Source: an uncultured Tenacibaculum sp.
Lineage (GTDB): Bacteria; Bacteroidota; Bacteroidia; Flavobacteriales; Flavobacteriaceae
Length of the DNA: 55,105 nt
Assembly (NCBI RefSeq): GCF_947495995.1
Contig: NZ_CANMAX010000014.1
Coordinates: 1 to 55,105 of the forward strand
Direction of reading: 5' to 3'
Part shown: piece after piece, positions 46,001-54,772 of the stretch
How the letters are laid out: each line of letters begins with the position of its first letter
How positions within the stretch are numbered: position 1 is the stretch's first letter
The notes under the pieces: model-generated
Told to the model about the DNA's origin: nothing
The model's input: only the letters and a program-made list of their open reading frames with translations
Databases searched by the model: none
Translations under genes and position numbers: made by a program

Positions 46001-46105
46001 GATAGAAAGCACTCACATTTAAGAAATAATCTTATTCGTGTTGATGGAACTAATTTTAAATACATTAAAGTAGAAACAGATAATTATATTGGTAATCCTA
46101 ATTAA
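43013..46105 (+). CDS. large polytopic membrane protein with periplasmic NTF2-like domain
   Basis: 1030 residues starting with TTG (MSKKTNKY). About ten to twelve membrane helices in 1-400 and another pair near 560-640. The N-terminal part (YDALIHLFFADHYANSWFEPWNYSWYTGFTVMGYPPLVHQ) resembles the 6-pyruvoyl-tetrahydropterin-synthase-related membrane domain and YfhO/GT-C-type transferases with an acidic first loop (EYTYD). After about 640 a soluble NTF2-like domain (SPKSVVKAYFDALDFKRFQQAHSF...KRNGKWFVKIP) and a tail with repeated beta units follow. A GT-C transferase or polymerase role in exopolysaccharide assembly is inferred. It is translationally coupled (TAATG) to the next gene. Confidence 0.8.
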   Translation: MSKKTNKYLISAILIGIAYHTTCIFFTIEYTYDALIHLFFADHYANSWFEPWNYSWYTGFTVMGYPPLVHQSIGFFSYIGGLKFGLFTVAIIAILLFITGTYRFSLLMTGNRKVAGYAAILAVFSSCFAETLHVFGQLPSIVGISVLMHSLPEIYLWLKKGQYKYFFKAIALISVTVTSHHVTPIFGMVFFIFPLIGTVIMDYAAEEAGSLKKVNVKIFIQVFIKLFKRMLMFGFTSLFLIIVCILPYWINTKKNPITQVPIPHGSRDNFLEVTSSGLVFFLIPWGVLVFLFPYIFYRYYHKRYIFFGLSITMLTILGTGGTTPIPKMLLGDNAFNILTLDRFTLWASIMSVPIFGEFAYRFIETDLKQLYQNTFGAVNHRIVGGILASAILFMSIFTVSLGYFRPLQPQKIKMLPILNFLSQDQHDHWRYLTLGFGDQIAWLGAQTDAMSVDGNYHSARRLPELTTRAVERLENSKFRGIEGLGSLQQFLTVPEKYNLKYIFSNDKFYDPILYFTGWQRLRQLENGIMVWERLGVPPLSTILPKEDVPKFQKVMWGIIPFSTVILTLLLVNIQSIAVRVLKIGRQERSDYLNFKIKYKKFSKFILKLSIVWGIFVIGVICFGMYHFYVENKTQISPKSVVKAYFDALDFKRFQQAHSFVDPESKIELDQYMLEIAVNDGLLSSYAKLNDIQVEIKDRTKNRAKALVNTKWVTPLEKIDVEHFFEVIKRNGKWFVKIPKPNTDLPPDQLMITNKTSYFNHGRRRVTTQQTLHEDVLKQPVLEVLQARLVKKGKSYAVIGTIQNVDNVPADVVIKATLYNDSYKLLAQFNAKHHVKHKLMPKEASNFRIDFEGIAWSKTKDSIPKIFNPDEFTPTEFEEQPTLFNLHCEGNVAKTDLYKKISLNNLQVENNKIYGSLFNTGPEEATITQLLTSYYNEKKELIWVDHTYLQESVRQQRRQNFNFTPVKIDSLKVIYDELEYCFVNGLPNKEIARKIVPDRKHSHLRNNLIRVDGTNFKYIKVETDNYIGNPN

Positions 46106-47328
46106 TGATAATCAAACAGAAACATATCATATTACAATTACTGTTGGTATTTATTTTCTCTTCATTTAAAGGCATAAATAACGAAGAGGCTGTAAAAGTT
46201 ACCTTGTTAACTCCTGTAAAACAATCTAGTGCAGATGTGCCTTTGGTATTACAATTTACTTCTACGATAAACGATATTGCATTGTATTGCACAAATTCAT
46301 ACAGTACAACTATATTAAATCCAGAAATTAATAATAATACTTTTTCATTTACAATACCTCAACACATGTCGTATAAAAGAGGCGCATTAACTTGGAAGGT
46401 TATTCATAATGACAAAACCTTACTAACAGATGATATTTATATAATTCCTGCAAATCAGAAAGTTGTTATGGAATCTTATGCTGGTCCGCCAAGTATTGTT
46501 GCTGGTGGTGTAGATTACTTTATGCTTACTGTTTGTCCGGCCGACCAATTTGACAATCCATTACTTGATGATACTAAAGTTACAATCAACCATCAATTTG
46601 AAAGTAGAATTGTTACTTCTGATGAAGAAATTAAAAACTTAACGACTTGGAAAACCATTTTCTCTTATGAAAAATCAGGTAGATTTTTGGTGAATTCAGA
46701 ATGTAAAGGCACACCTTCTAAAGAAATTACTACAGAAGTGTATCCTAACAATGCCGTAGATTTTAATATCACTGCTACTCGTTTTCACGATTTTGCTGAT
46801 GGAAATCAAATTGCAAGTTTTAAAACCTCAATTATTAGAGATCAATTTAAAAATATTGTTTGCGACGGTACTCATGTAATTTTTGTTATAAAAAATTCTG
46901 ACGGGACTTATCTTACTACCTACGGAAATACTATTAATGGAATTGCTACAGGCAAAATGCTTCATCCTGAAAAAGAAGAAACATGGAAAACCTTCGCTTA
47001 TGTAGACGGAATGGCTGAAAGTGATACCATAACTACAAGGTTTAAAAAACTTTTTGATGATTTTACAACTGAATTTTCTTCTAATAATAGAAAAATTAGA
47101 ATTGGTCCCATTAAAAGTTTTATGAATCAACTTATTCCTGATGGATTTTACACAAAACTAAATATCGTTAGAAACGATTCAATTATAGATATAAAAGAAG
47201 TTCCCACTCGTAAAGGTTATGCTAATTTTTATTTACACCCAGATTATTATAGAAACGACATCTATAATTTTGTTTTAAAAGCTGGTGGTGTAACTAAAAA
47301 GTTTAACCAAAAAGAATTAAAAAATTAA
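46105..47328 (+). CDS. secreted beta-rich protein of the exopolysaccharide locus
   Basis: 407 residues; not recognised. An N-terminal signal peptide (HIILQLLLVFIFSSFKG) and then beta-rich sequence with Ig-like segments (PLVLQFTSTINDIALYC; MESYAGPPSIVAGGVDYFMLTVCPADQFDNPLLDDTKVTI; FADGNQIASFKTSIIRDQFKNIVCDGTHVIFVI), the latter two resembling bacterial Ig-like (invasin-type) domains. Probably periplasmic or surface. It is coupled to genes on both sides (1-base overlap before, 1-base gap after), so it works with the membrane protein and glycosidase. Confidence 0.75.
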   Translation: MIIKQKHIILQLLLVFIFSSFKGINNEEAVKVTLLTPVKQSSADVPLVLQFTSTINDIALYCTNSYSTTILNPEINNNTFSFTIPQHMSYKRGALTWKVIHNDKTLLTDDIYIIPANQKVVMESYAGPPSIVAGGVDYFMLTVCPADQFDNPLLDDTKVTINHQFESRIVTSDEEIKNLTTWKTIFSYEKSGRFLVNSECKGTPSKEITTEVYPNNAVDFNITATRFHDFADGNQIASFKTSIIRDQFKNIVCDGTHVIFVIKNSDGTYLTTYGNTINGIATGKMLHPEKEETWKTFAYVDGMAESDTITTRFKKLFDDFTTEFSSNNRKIRIGPIKSFMNQLIPDGFYTKLNIVRNDSIIDIKEVPTRKGYANFYLHPDYYRNDIYNFVLKAGGVTKKFNQKELKN

Positions 47329-47329
47329 T

Positions 47330-48877
47330 ATGACTACCAAAAAAAGACACAAAATTCTTCTCGTTTTTCTTTTTGTTTTCCTGAGTTCAATATGTATGTA
47401 CGGAATTAGTATTGTATTCAACTTTTTGAATACTGGTGCAGATCGAGCTTCAATTTTACATTTACCTATAGAAAGTGTAGATGTATATCTTCCTCGAATA
47501 GAATGGACTTCTTTAGAAAACCCTGGGCGTCCGATGGAAGAACAAACATTGAAAGAAATTCAAAAAGATTATTTAAATGCATGGCATATTAAAAATATAG
47601 CATATCGAGAAAATAATCCTTATGGAGTTAAAGATTACTATACCGACAGTGTTCAAAAAAATCTTCTTAATACCATAAAATACAATAAAGAAAATAAGGT
47701 TTCTGTTGAAACTACTACTTTAGAACACAAACCAAAATTGAACTTTTACAGTGCTGATGGTCAACTAGTAACTTTTACAGATCAAAAAGTTTTAGAATAC
47801 CAGCGTGTTTTTAAAGATGGAAAATTTGTTTTTGAAACTGAACTGGCTTCTACTTATGAAGTAATGATGCTTTTAGAAGATGGCTTTTGGAGAATACGAC
47901 ATTTGGTAAAAGAATCTAATAATCCTAACCCTGATGAACCTACAAATAACGGTTATGCAACTACAAAAAACGACACTATCTTTTTAGCCCAAAAACCTTT
48001 TAAAATGAAAGGTATTAATTACTATCCGCAAGAAACTCCTTGGGATATGTTTGGAAAAAAATTCGATCCAGAAGTTATTCAAGAAGATTTTAAACTTATT
48101 CAGCAATTAAATTTAAATACGATACGAATTTTTGTTCAGTATGAAGATTTTGGAAAAGCAAACGTAATTGATGAAAAATTAAAGAAGTTAGAAACTACCA
48201 TTAATATTGCTAAAGCGCATAATTTAAAAGTGATTGTTACTTTATTTGATTTTTATGGTGATTATGCTGTACAAGACTGGACATTAACACATCGTCACGC
48301 AGAAACTATCGTTTCTAGGTTTAAAGATGATACAACTATTATTGCTTGGGATATTAAAAATGAACCTGACTTAGATTTTAAAAACAGAGGAAAACAAAAT
48401 GTTTTAAAATGGTTAGAATACATGGCTAAGGAAATTAAAAAGTACGATAAAAATCATTTAATAACCGTGGGATGGTCTAACTTTAAAGCAGCGAAAAACT
48501 TAACAGATATTGTTGATATTGTTGCCTTTCATCATTTTAATGATAATTTTGAAAATGATCTTAGTGATTTAAAAGAAGTAACCAAAAAACCAATATTAGT
48601 TGAGGAATACGGAGTTCCTTCCTATAAAAGTATTTGGAACTTATTTACAGGTGATTCTAAAAATTCTCAAGCAACATATCATAAAAAAATGCAAAACCAT
48701 TTTACTAAGTATAATGTTTCGCATTTGTCTTGGACCCTTTATGATTTTAAAAATATTCCTTCTGCTGTAGCTGGTAAACTACCTTGGAAAAGAAACAAGC
48801 AAAAACACTTTGGGTTTATTGATAAGGATGGGGACAAAAAACCTTCTTACGAATTTATCGCTCCCAAAAAAGATTAA
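47330..48877 (+). CDS. membrane-anchored clan GH-A glycoside hydrolase
   Basis: 515 residues. An N-terminal signal anchor (about 8-32), an NTF2-like segment (about 75-195), then a TIM-barrel domain of the GH5/GH2 type: KGINYYPQETPWDMFG, NTIRIFVQYEDFG, VIVTLFDFYGDY, acid/base Glu345 in AWDIKNEPD and nucleophile Glu426 in PILVEEYGVPS, followed by HLSWTLYDF. Glycosidases in exopolysaccharide clusters usually trim or release the nascent polymer. Its stop shares TTAA with the convergent GT4 gene stop, leaving no room for a terminator. Confidence 0.9.
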   Translation: MTTKKRHKILLVFLFVFLSSICMYGISIVFNFLNTGADRASILHLPIESVDVYLPRIEWTSLENPGRPMEEQTLKEIQKDYLNAWHIKNIAYRENNPYGVKDYYTDSVQKNLLNTIKYNKENKVSVETTTLEHKPKLNFYSADGQLVTFTDQKVLEYQRVFKDGKFVFETELASTYEVMMLLEDGFWRIRHLVKESNNPNPDEPTNNGYATTKNDTIFLAQKPFKMKGINYYPQETPWDMFGKKFDPEVIQEDFKLIQQLNLNTIRIFVQYEDFGKANVIDEKLKKLETTINIAKAHNLKVIVTLFDFYGDYAVQDWTLTHRHAETIVSRFKDDTTIIAWDIKNEPDLDFKNRGKQNVLKWLEYMAKEIKKYDKNHLITVGWSNFKAAKNLTDIVDIVAFHHFNDNFENDLSDLKEVTKKPILVEEYGVPSYKSIWNLFTGDSKNSQATYHKKMQNHFTKYNVSHLSWTLYDFKNIPSAVAGKLPWKRNKQKHFGFIDKDGDKKPSYEFIAPKKD

Positions 48878-50070
48878 GCATGTTTTACAACTGTTTTTTT
48901 CTGTGCTATTTTATCGAAATAATCTAAATACATTTCGGCAATTTCTGACATAGGTAATGAAGCAGCAGCTTTATAATTAGCTTTTGCTAATTCTAATCTA
49001 TAATCATCGTTTGTTACTACATTTTTTATTGCTGTTGCTAAAGATTCAACATCTTCTGGCTGGAAGAATTCTCCTCTATATCCTTCATCTTGAATTAAAT
49101 CTGTTAAATCACCTAGATTAGGCATAATTACAGCTTTCCCATAACTTCCTGCCTGATGTAAAACCCCAGAACTTCCTGTTGTTGATGTATATGGAAATAC
49201 CACAACTGTACTTTCTCCAAAAATAACTGGTACATCTTCCTCAGCAACATAACCGGTAAAATGCAACCCTGGAACATGAGCATATTTTTGTTTCATTTCT
49301 TCAATGTAACCTGGTGTATTTGGACTATCAGTTCCTGCAACTACAATTTCTAGATTCTCATCGGTTAATTCTCTCACTCTTTCAACAGCTTCAATCATGA
49401 CCTCTACCCTTTTATACGTTCCGAACTTACCGAAAGCCATTACTTTTTTTGGCCCTTCTGGTAGATTAAAATCTGGTTCGGGTGGCATTTCAAAAGTTCC
49501 GTGTGGTATTAAAACAGCTTTATCTGTTTTGTATTTATTCTTTAAAGTATCTACAAATTTTTGAATTGTTAAAGCTACATAATCAGCCTTCAATAAAAAA
49601 CGAGTTAATATAGAACCTATTAAATTATATGCTTTTTGAAGTAATCTATTTTTTGTGATACCTGCACTATTTAAATCTACTTGCTCTAAAATATTATGCA
49701 ATAATACTATAGTTGGTAATCTTTTAATTTTACATAAATACGGTAACATTAAACCTAATGCTGCTGGTATTTTTTTATCTCCAAATTTTAAAAACTGTAA
49801 ATTGAATAATACAGCATCTGGTTTTGTTTCATTCAAAGCTTTGTTAACAGTTATCATATTTTTATAACTATTAAATTTCCAACAATTTTTGATGGTTATT
49901 TTACATCCTTCTTCTTCAAAAACTACATCTTTTTCTGTAACAACCTCATCTGTTAATAATACCAACTCATCTACCCTACCGTTTAGTCTAAACTGTTTTA
50001 CTAAATGATAACCATACTCATTTAGTGTTACTTTACTCGGGGGAAATGCGGTAACTATAGCTAATTTCAT
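48874..50070 (-). CDS. GT4-type glycosyltransferase
   Basis: 398 residues, GT-B fold. The N-terminal MKLAIVTAFPPSKVTLNEYGYHLVKQF and the C-terminal half with VMAFGKFGTYKRVEVMIEAVERV, VVAGTDSPNTPGYIEE, FTGYVAEEDVPVIFGESTVVVFPYTSTTGSSGVLHQAGSYGKAVI identify the family; the classical EX7E is replaced here by a GSSGVLHQAGSYG segment. It likely adds sugars to the polymer in the cytoplasm, as PelF does in the Pel system. It is followed by the flippase in the same direction upstream (106 bases). Confidence 0.9.
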   Translation of the reverse strand: MKLAIVTAFPPSKVTLNEYGYHLVKQFRLNGRVDELVLLTDEVVTEKDVVFEEEGCKITIKNCWKFNSYKNMITVNKALNETKPDAVLFNLQFLKFGDKKIPAALGLMLPYLCKIKRLPTIVLLHNILEQVDLNSAGITKNRLLQKAYNLIGSILTRFLLKADYVALTIQKFVDTLKNKYKTDKAVLIPHGTFEMPPEPDFNLPEGPKKVMAFGKFGTYKRVEVMIEAVERVRELTDENLEIVVAGTDSPNTPGYIEEMKQKYAHVPGLHFTGYVAEEDVPVIFGESTVVVFPYTSTTGSSGVLHQAGSYGKAVIMPNLGDLTDLIQDEGYRGEFFQPEDVESLATAIKNVVTNDDYRLELAKANYKAAASLPMSEIAEMYLDYFDKIAQKKTVVKHA

Positions 50071-50176
50071 AATTTAAATATATTAAGTGGTACTTAAATT
50101 TCTACTTTAATTCATTAAAAAACAATTGGTTTCGACAACAAATACTAAAATGCAGTTCAAATGTAAATTAGTATCG

Positions 50177-51424
50177 TTAAGCAACTTGTTTTTTGAATGT
50201 TTTAAAAAAGAAAAAGAACAATTGTACTATAAGTAAAATTAGCATCGCTATTATTTGTACTACAACAACTTGTTCTAAACTTTCATGAAAGTAAATAATC
50301 AGAAGTACTTGAGTTATTCCTAAAACTCCAGTAATGACTACTGGTATATACTGATCTATCGATAAAAAGTAATATGCAAATACATTAGAAATTGCAAAAA
50401 TAGAAGTGGCCAAAGCATATTTCCATAAAAGAGGCGCAATAGAAACATATGCTTCCCCAAATAAAACATTAACCACAAACTCAGGAAATAAAAAACTTCC
50501 TAATACGATAGTAAACGACAATAATGTTATATATCCTACATATTTCAATAATATTGATCCGTGAGGTAAACCTTCCTTTTCTTTGTTCACTACAGCCGGT
50601 AATAATAACATTACAAACATCCAAGCAACAAAATAAACCACTCTACCAATTAGAGCTAAAGAAGCATATAAACCTGCGTTATAATTATCGAAATAATGTT
50701 TAACTAATAATATATCGCTATTATTAATTATGATCTGCGTACACTCATAAAATGCTGTGAGTATAAAAAACTTTATTACTAATTTCTTTTGCGAATCATT
50801 TAGCTTAAAATCCGTTCTAATAGTACTTTTTAATGTGAATGGAAATAAGCTAAACAACAAAGAAATTAATATTCCAATTGCTATTAATACAGATGATTCA
50901 GCATTTGTTACGAAGTACAATAATAGTATTGTAACTACCAATCTACTAATCATTTCACCTTGATATGTAATAGATAAATCTACAAACTTTTTCTTCCCTT
51001 GAAATACACCTCTATTTACACTCATTAGAAAATAAATAGGTACTCCAATTCCAAAAACAGAAAACATTAACGAAGTACTTGTATTAAAGGTTTGCTGTAA
51101 ATATTTAGAGCATAGTACAATTATAATTCCTAATATTACTCCTGCTATTAAGGTTCTTTTAGTTACGTATTTTACAAAACTTTTTTCAACTTCATCATCA
51201 AAAATCACAGTGTATTTTGCAGTTACGAGCTGAAAAGTCATTGCAATAAAAGAAAGTACAAGTAAAAAAGTAATTAGTATGGCAGCATCAGCAAAAGCTG
51301 TTGGTCCTAGCATTCTTCCTACAACTAAATTGTATAAGTAATTACCAGCGTTCACAAACAATGCACTAAGCATAAATATTTGTTCTGGACGAATTGATTT
51401 CGGGGGTAGTAATTTCAATTTCAT
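50177..51424 (-). CDS. polysaccharide flippase-like membrane protein (Wzx/PelG type)
   Basis: 415 residues with about twelve hydrophobic helices. The start RPEQIFMLSALFVNAGNYLYNLVVGRMLGPTAFADAAILITFLL matches the oligosaccharide-flippase/MVF superfamily entry segment. Expected to move polymer or lipid-linked sugar across the inner membrane. It precedes the GT4 gene on the minus strand and is divergent from the TPR-barrel gene (127 bases). Confidence 0.88.
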   Translation of the reverse strand: MKLKLLPPKSIRPEQIFMLSALFVNAGNYLYNLVVGRMLGPTAFADAAILITFLLVLSFIAMTFQLVTAKYTVIFDDEVEKSFVKYVTKRTLIAGVILGIIIVLCSKYLQQTFNTSTSLMFSVFGIGVPIYFLMSVNRGVFQGKKKFVDLSITYQGEMISRLVVTILLLYFVTNAESSVLIAIGILISLLFSLFPFTLKSTIRTDFKLNDSQKKLVIKFFILTAFYECTQIIINNSDILLVKHYFDNYNAGLYASLALIGRVVYFVAWMFVMLLLPAVVNKEKEGLPHGSILLKYVGYITLLSFTIVLGSFLFPEFVVNVLFGEAYVSIAPLLWKYALATSIFAISNVFAYYFLSIDQYIPVVITGVLGITQVLLIIYFHESLEQVVVVQIIAMLILLIVQLFFFFFKTFKKQVA

Positions 51425-51551
51425 GTATTTACGGCATTCCTAAAATACATAAAAAAAACTTAAAATTTCTATTTTTTTTAGACTGACTGATATGCTTTAG
51501 TAAAATATAAAGTATATTTAGATACTGCTTAATTGTAATCACACTTATTAT

Positions 51552-53612
51552 ATGAAAGAAAAAATGTCCCTCGCATTACTATTCATTTGCTTAAATTTCT
51601 ATTTCATCAGTGCTCAAATTGATATGAACAAAGGCTTTAAAATGCTTGAAACTGGTGATTTTAAAAATGCTAAAACTTTTTTTGAAAACGTACTAAAAAA
51701 GGAACCCAATAATAAAACTGCAAAAGTTTGTTATGGAAGAGCTTTGGGTTTAACCGGAAGTACCCATGAAGCCACAGGTTTATTCAATGAACTTTTGAAA
51801 ACGTATCCTAAAGATTTTGAAGTAAAATTAAACTATGCAGAATCTCTGCTTTGGGGAAAGAAATACACAACTGCTAAAGATTATTACGAAGGTTTATTAA
51901 AAGAAGATGCTAAAAGCTTTAATGCGCTCTTAGGATATGCAAATACTTTATCGAATCTTAAAGATTACGATAACGCACTTATTTATGTTAATAAAGCATT
52001 GGAAGTATCAGTTAAAAATCCGAATGCAATGATTTCTAGAAAATATATTCGGCTAGGTTTAGCTGATAAATTATTCAAAAATGAAAATTATGATGGTGCG
52101 TTGGCTATTCTTGATAAAAATTTAGAATATTTTAAAAATGATAAGGAAACTACACAACTGCAAACCAATATTTTTCTTGCAAAAAAAGATTATGAATCTG
52201 CAAAAAACAATTACCTCAAAAATAGAGTAACTTTACAAGATTCAATAGTTTCTTTTAATGGTTTAAGTTTAATTGCACATTTAGAAAAGAAAGATCAAAA
52301 AGCCTTACAGTTAGCCGAAAACGCTATAACTAAATTACCTAATATTGAAGAAAGTTCACTTACAGAACGCACTAAAGAAAGATATGTTCAGGCATTAATA
52401 TGGAATAAGAAAAATATTAAAGCTAAAAATGTAATTCAGAAATTATATGACGCATATGGTGAACGCAATTGGATTCACGCTTTAAATGCATCGTTACAAA
52501 TTTACAGAGGTAATATTGGTGGAAGTATTGGTAATTATCAGAAGATTTTAGATAAAGACCTTTCTTCATTTGATGGAAACTTAGGAATAGCAAATGCATA
52601 TTTTGCTAATAGTGAATACAAAAAATCTTTAGCAGCAATTAAACAAACTCTAGAAGTTTTCCCTGGTCAGAAAGATGCTTTAGGATTACAAGAAAAATTA
52701 TTCTTACAATTTACACCTCATCTAAAACAAACCTTCAATTATAGTTTTGATAGTGGAGATAACGTATCTTACAATTCCGATACAAAAATTGAATTCCCTA
52801 TAAATGCTAGATTAACTTTAACTGGTGGATTGAATTTAAGAGACACCGAAAATCAAAATACTGGAGTATCTACAAGTGCAATAAATTTTAGTGGTGGTTT
52901 AAATTATTTATTAATTCCGCGAGTAAAATTCGTTTCTAGTTTCGGTATGAACAAAGTTAGTTCTCAAAACATTAGTTATAATCAGTTTTCTACTAACATA
53001 GCTTTTCAAATAAAACCTTTGAATCTTCACAATGTAGAAATAGGTTTCAGTAAACAACTTGAAAATTTTAATGCTGATTTATTAAATAGACAAATCGTAA
53101 ATGACAACTATTATATCAACTATAATATTAATACGAATTTCAATTTTGGTTGGTTCAATCAGTATTTTTTAACGCAGTTAAGCGATGGAAATCAGCGTAA
53201 TTTATTTTTTACTTCATTGTATTATAACTTTATATCTTCTCCCGTTTTAAAAGGTGGTTTTAATTATCAATACATCACTTTCGCTCAACAAGTTCCAGCA
53301 ATATATTTTAGTCCAGAAAAGTTTCAAAACACAGAAATTTTCTTAGAACTTTTAAAAGATGAAAATATAGTAAAACCTAAAAATTGGTTTTATTGGATTA
53401 ATGGAGCTACGGGTTTACAGTTTATAGATGATAATGATAGCCAGTTCACATACAGACTTCAATCTAAATTAGGTTATAAATTTTCTTCACGTTTTTTATT
53501 ACATGTATTCGGTCAGCACACCAATATTGCATCTGCTACAGTTGCCGGATTTAAGTTTACAAATATCGGTATTACACTAAAGTGGTACTTTGGTTCAAGT
53601 GCTTTAAAATAA
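51552..53612 (+). CDS. TPR - outer-membrane beta-barrel exopolysaccharide export protein
   Basis: 686 residues. Signal peptide (SLALLFICLNFYFISAQ), then at least eight TPR units in about 24-395 (GDFKNAKTFFENVLKKEPNNKTAKVCYGRA; KDYDNALIYVNKALEVSVKNPN; NIGGSIGNYQKILDKDLSSFDGN), then alternating aromatic strands from about 400 to the end (QTFNYSFDSGDNVSYNSDTKIEF ... FTNIGITLKWYFG) typical of an outer-membrane barrel. This order is that of PelB, BcsC and AlgK/AlgE-type exporters and of the YaiO family. It may be the outer-membrane exit of the locus. The stop overlaps the first hairpin of the downstream small-RNA array. Confidence 0.88.
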   Translation: MKEKMSLALLFICLNFYFISAQIDMNKGFKMLETGDFKNAKTFFENVLKKEPNNKTAKVCYGRALGLTGSTHEATGLFNELLKTYPKDFEVKLNYAESLLWGKKYTTAKDYYEGLLKEDAKSFNALLGYANTLSNLKDYDNALIYVNKALEVSVKNPNAMISRKYIRLGLADKLFKNENYDGALAILDKNLEYFKNDKETTQLQTNIFLAKKDYESAKNNYLKNRVTLQDSIVSFNGLSLIAHLEKKDQKALQLAENAITKLPNIEESSLTERTKERYVQALIWNKKNIKAKNVIQKLYDAYGERNWIHALNASLQIYRGNIGGSIGNYQKILDKDLSSFDGNLGIANAYFANSEYKKSLAAIKQTLEVFPGQKDALGLQEKLFLQFTPHLKQTFNYSFDSGDNVSYNSDTKIEFPINARLTLTGGLNLRDTENQNTGVSTSAINFSGGLNYLLIPRVKFVSSFGMNKVSSQNISYNQFSTNIAFQIKPLNLHNVEIGFSKQLENFNADLLNRQIVNDNYYINYNINTNFNFGWFNQYFLTQLSDGNQRNLFFTSLYYNFISSPVLKGGFNYQYITFAQQVPAIYFSPEKFQNTEIFLELLKDENIVKPKNWFYWINGATGLQFIDDNDSQFTYRLQSKLGYKFSSRFLLHVFGQHTNIASATVAGFKFTNIGITLKWYFGSSALK

Positions 53613-53788
53613 GAATCCTCCTACTTTTGAGAGTAAGAGGATTCTATCAACCAAATAAATCTAATTGCTTCTGAGTAGAAGCGGGTTTTTCAAGTAATGA
53701 AAAATAAAATCTTATATATTGTTATCTATAATTTTATAGATTGGGAAACTTCTATCTAATTTTAAAAACTGTTCTAAAAAACTTATTT
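53612..53788 (-). ncRNA. array unit 0 small RNA (diverged)
   Basis: Box TACTTTTG at 53802-53795, so a start near 53788. The internal hairpin is GCTTCT/AGAAGC instead of CCTTC/GAAGG, and the terminal hairpin is AGAATCCTC/GAGGATTCT (53612-53620 with 53637-53645); both differ from the other units yet keep pairing. The TTTATTTG box is conserved. The T-tract is weak and overlaps the end of the TPR-barrel gene. Confidence 0.6.
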
Positions 53789-53929
53789 ACACTTCAAAAG
53801 TAATTCGCTTTTCTAAAATATTCTTTGAAATATCGGTGCGATCTATTTAACTATAGACAAAATACAATTATGAATAGACGAGTTGTTTTTATACTTTAAA
53901 AAATGTCAGTTTTGTCTCAATTATTTTCA

Positions 53930-54073
53930 TTAAAAAAGCCTTTTGCAATTTGGGGTTACAAAAGGCTTCATTAATCAACCAAATAAATCTAAAAAACCTT
54001 CACTTTATGTAGAAGGGCGTTTTCTATAATGAAAAACTAAAAACTTACATATTGTAATATTTACTACTTACTT
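53930..54073 (-). ncRNA. array unit 1 small RNA
   Basis: Box TATCTTTG at 54087-54080; CATCGATTT 27 bases further upstream (54123-54115). Expected transcript of about 144 nt ending in the hairpin 53938-53966 (one C-A mismatch) and a T-tract. Internal hairpin CCTTC-TACATAAAGT-GAAGG. Confidence 0.7.
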
Positions 54074-54211
54074 ACACTTCAAAGATAGCGCTCTTATTCT
54101 TTGAAAACCTTTAGAAATCGATGTAAAACCGCTATAAACAGGACAAACACACAAGTAATATCGTTAAGCTGTTTTTGTTTCATTGTTCTTTTTCAGCAAA
54201 CTGTAAAAAAA

Positions 54212-54357
54212 AGAAAAAGCCTTTTGCAATTGAGATTTGCAAAAGGCTCTTATTAACCAATCAAATAAATCTAAAAATCCTTCATTTAGATTAGAAGGAA
54301 TATTCAAATAATGAAAAAAACTGAAAACTTATATATCTTAATATCTACTTCTTTCTT
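54212..54357 (-). ncRNA. array unit 2 small RNA
   Basis: Box TATCTTTA at 54371-54364, upstream motif at 54407-54399. About 146 nt, ending in a perfect terminator stem 54219-54247 and a T-tract. Internal hairpin CCTTC-TAATCTAAAT-GAAGG. Confidence 0.7.
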
Positions 54358-54493
54358 ACACTCTAAAGATATAACTCTTGTTTATTCCCCGTTGCTAAAA
54401 ATCGATGTAAAACACTAATAAACAAGATAAATAAACCTGTAAAACCGTTAAACTGCAATACTCTTCATTTTCTATAATAAACCTCTTTAAAAA

Positions 54494-54636
54494 TGAAAAA
54501 GCCTTTTGTAATTGGGGTTACAAAAGGCTCCTATTAACCAATCAAATAAATCTAAAATCCTTCACTTAGACTAGAAGGAATATTCAAATAATGAAAAAAC
54601 TGAAAACTTATATATTTTAATATTTACTTCTTTCTT
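54494..54636 (-). ncRNA. array unit 3 small RNA
   Basis: Box TATATTTG at 54650-54643, upstream motif (CGTCGATTT variant) at 54686-54678. About 143 nt. Terminator stem GCCTTTTGTAA/TTACAAAAGGC (54501-54528) carries a compensatory pair relative to units 2 and 4. Internal hairpin CCTTC-TAGTCTAAGT-GAAGG. Confidence 0.7.
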
Positions 54637-54772
54637 ACACTTCAAATATACTATACTTCTTTATCGAAATCTGTTATAAATCGACGTAAACCACTAATAA
54701 ACAAGATTAAAAACCATTAAAATACGTTAAACTGTTTTATAATGATAACTTCAAAAAAACGTGACTGTAAAA

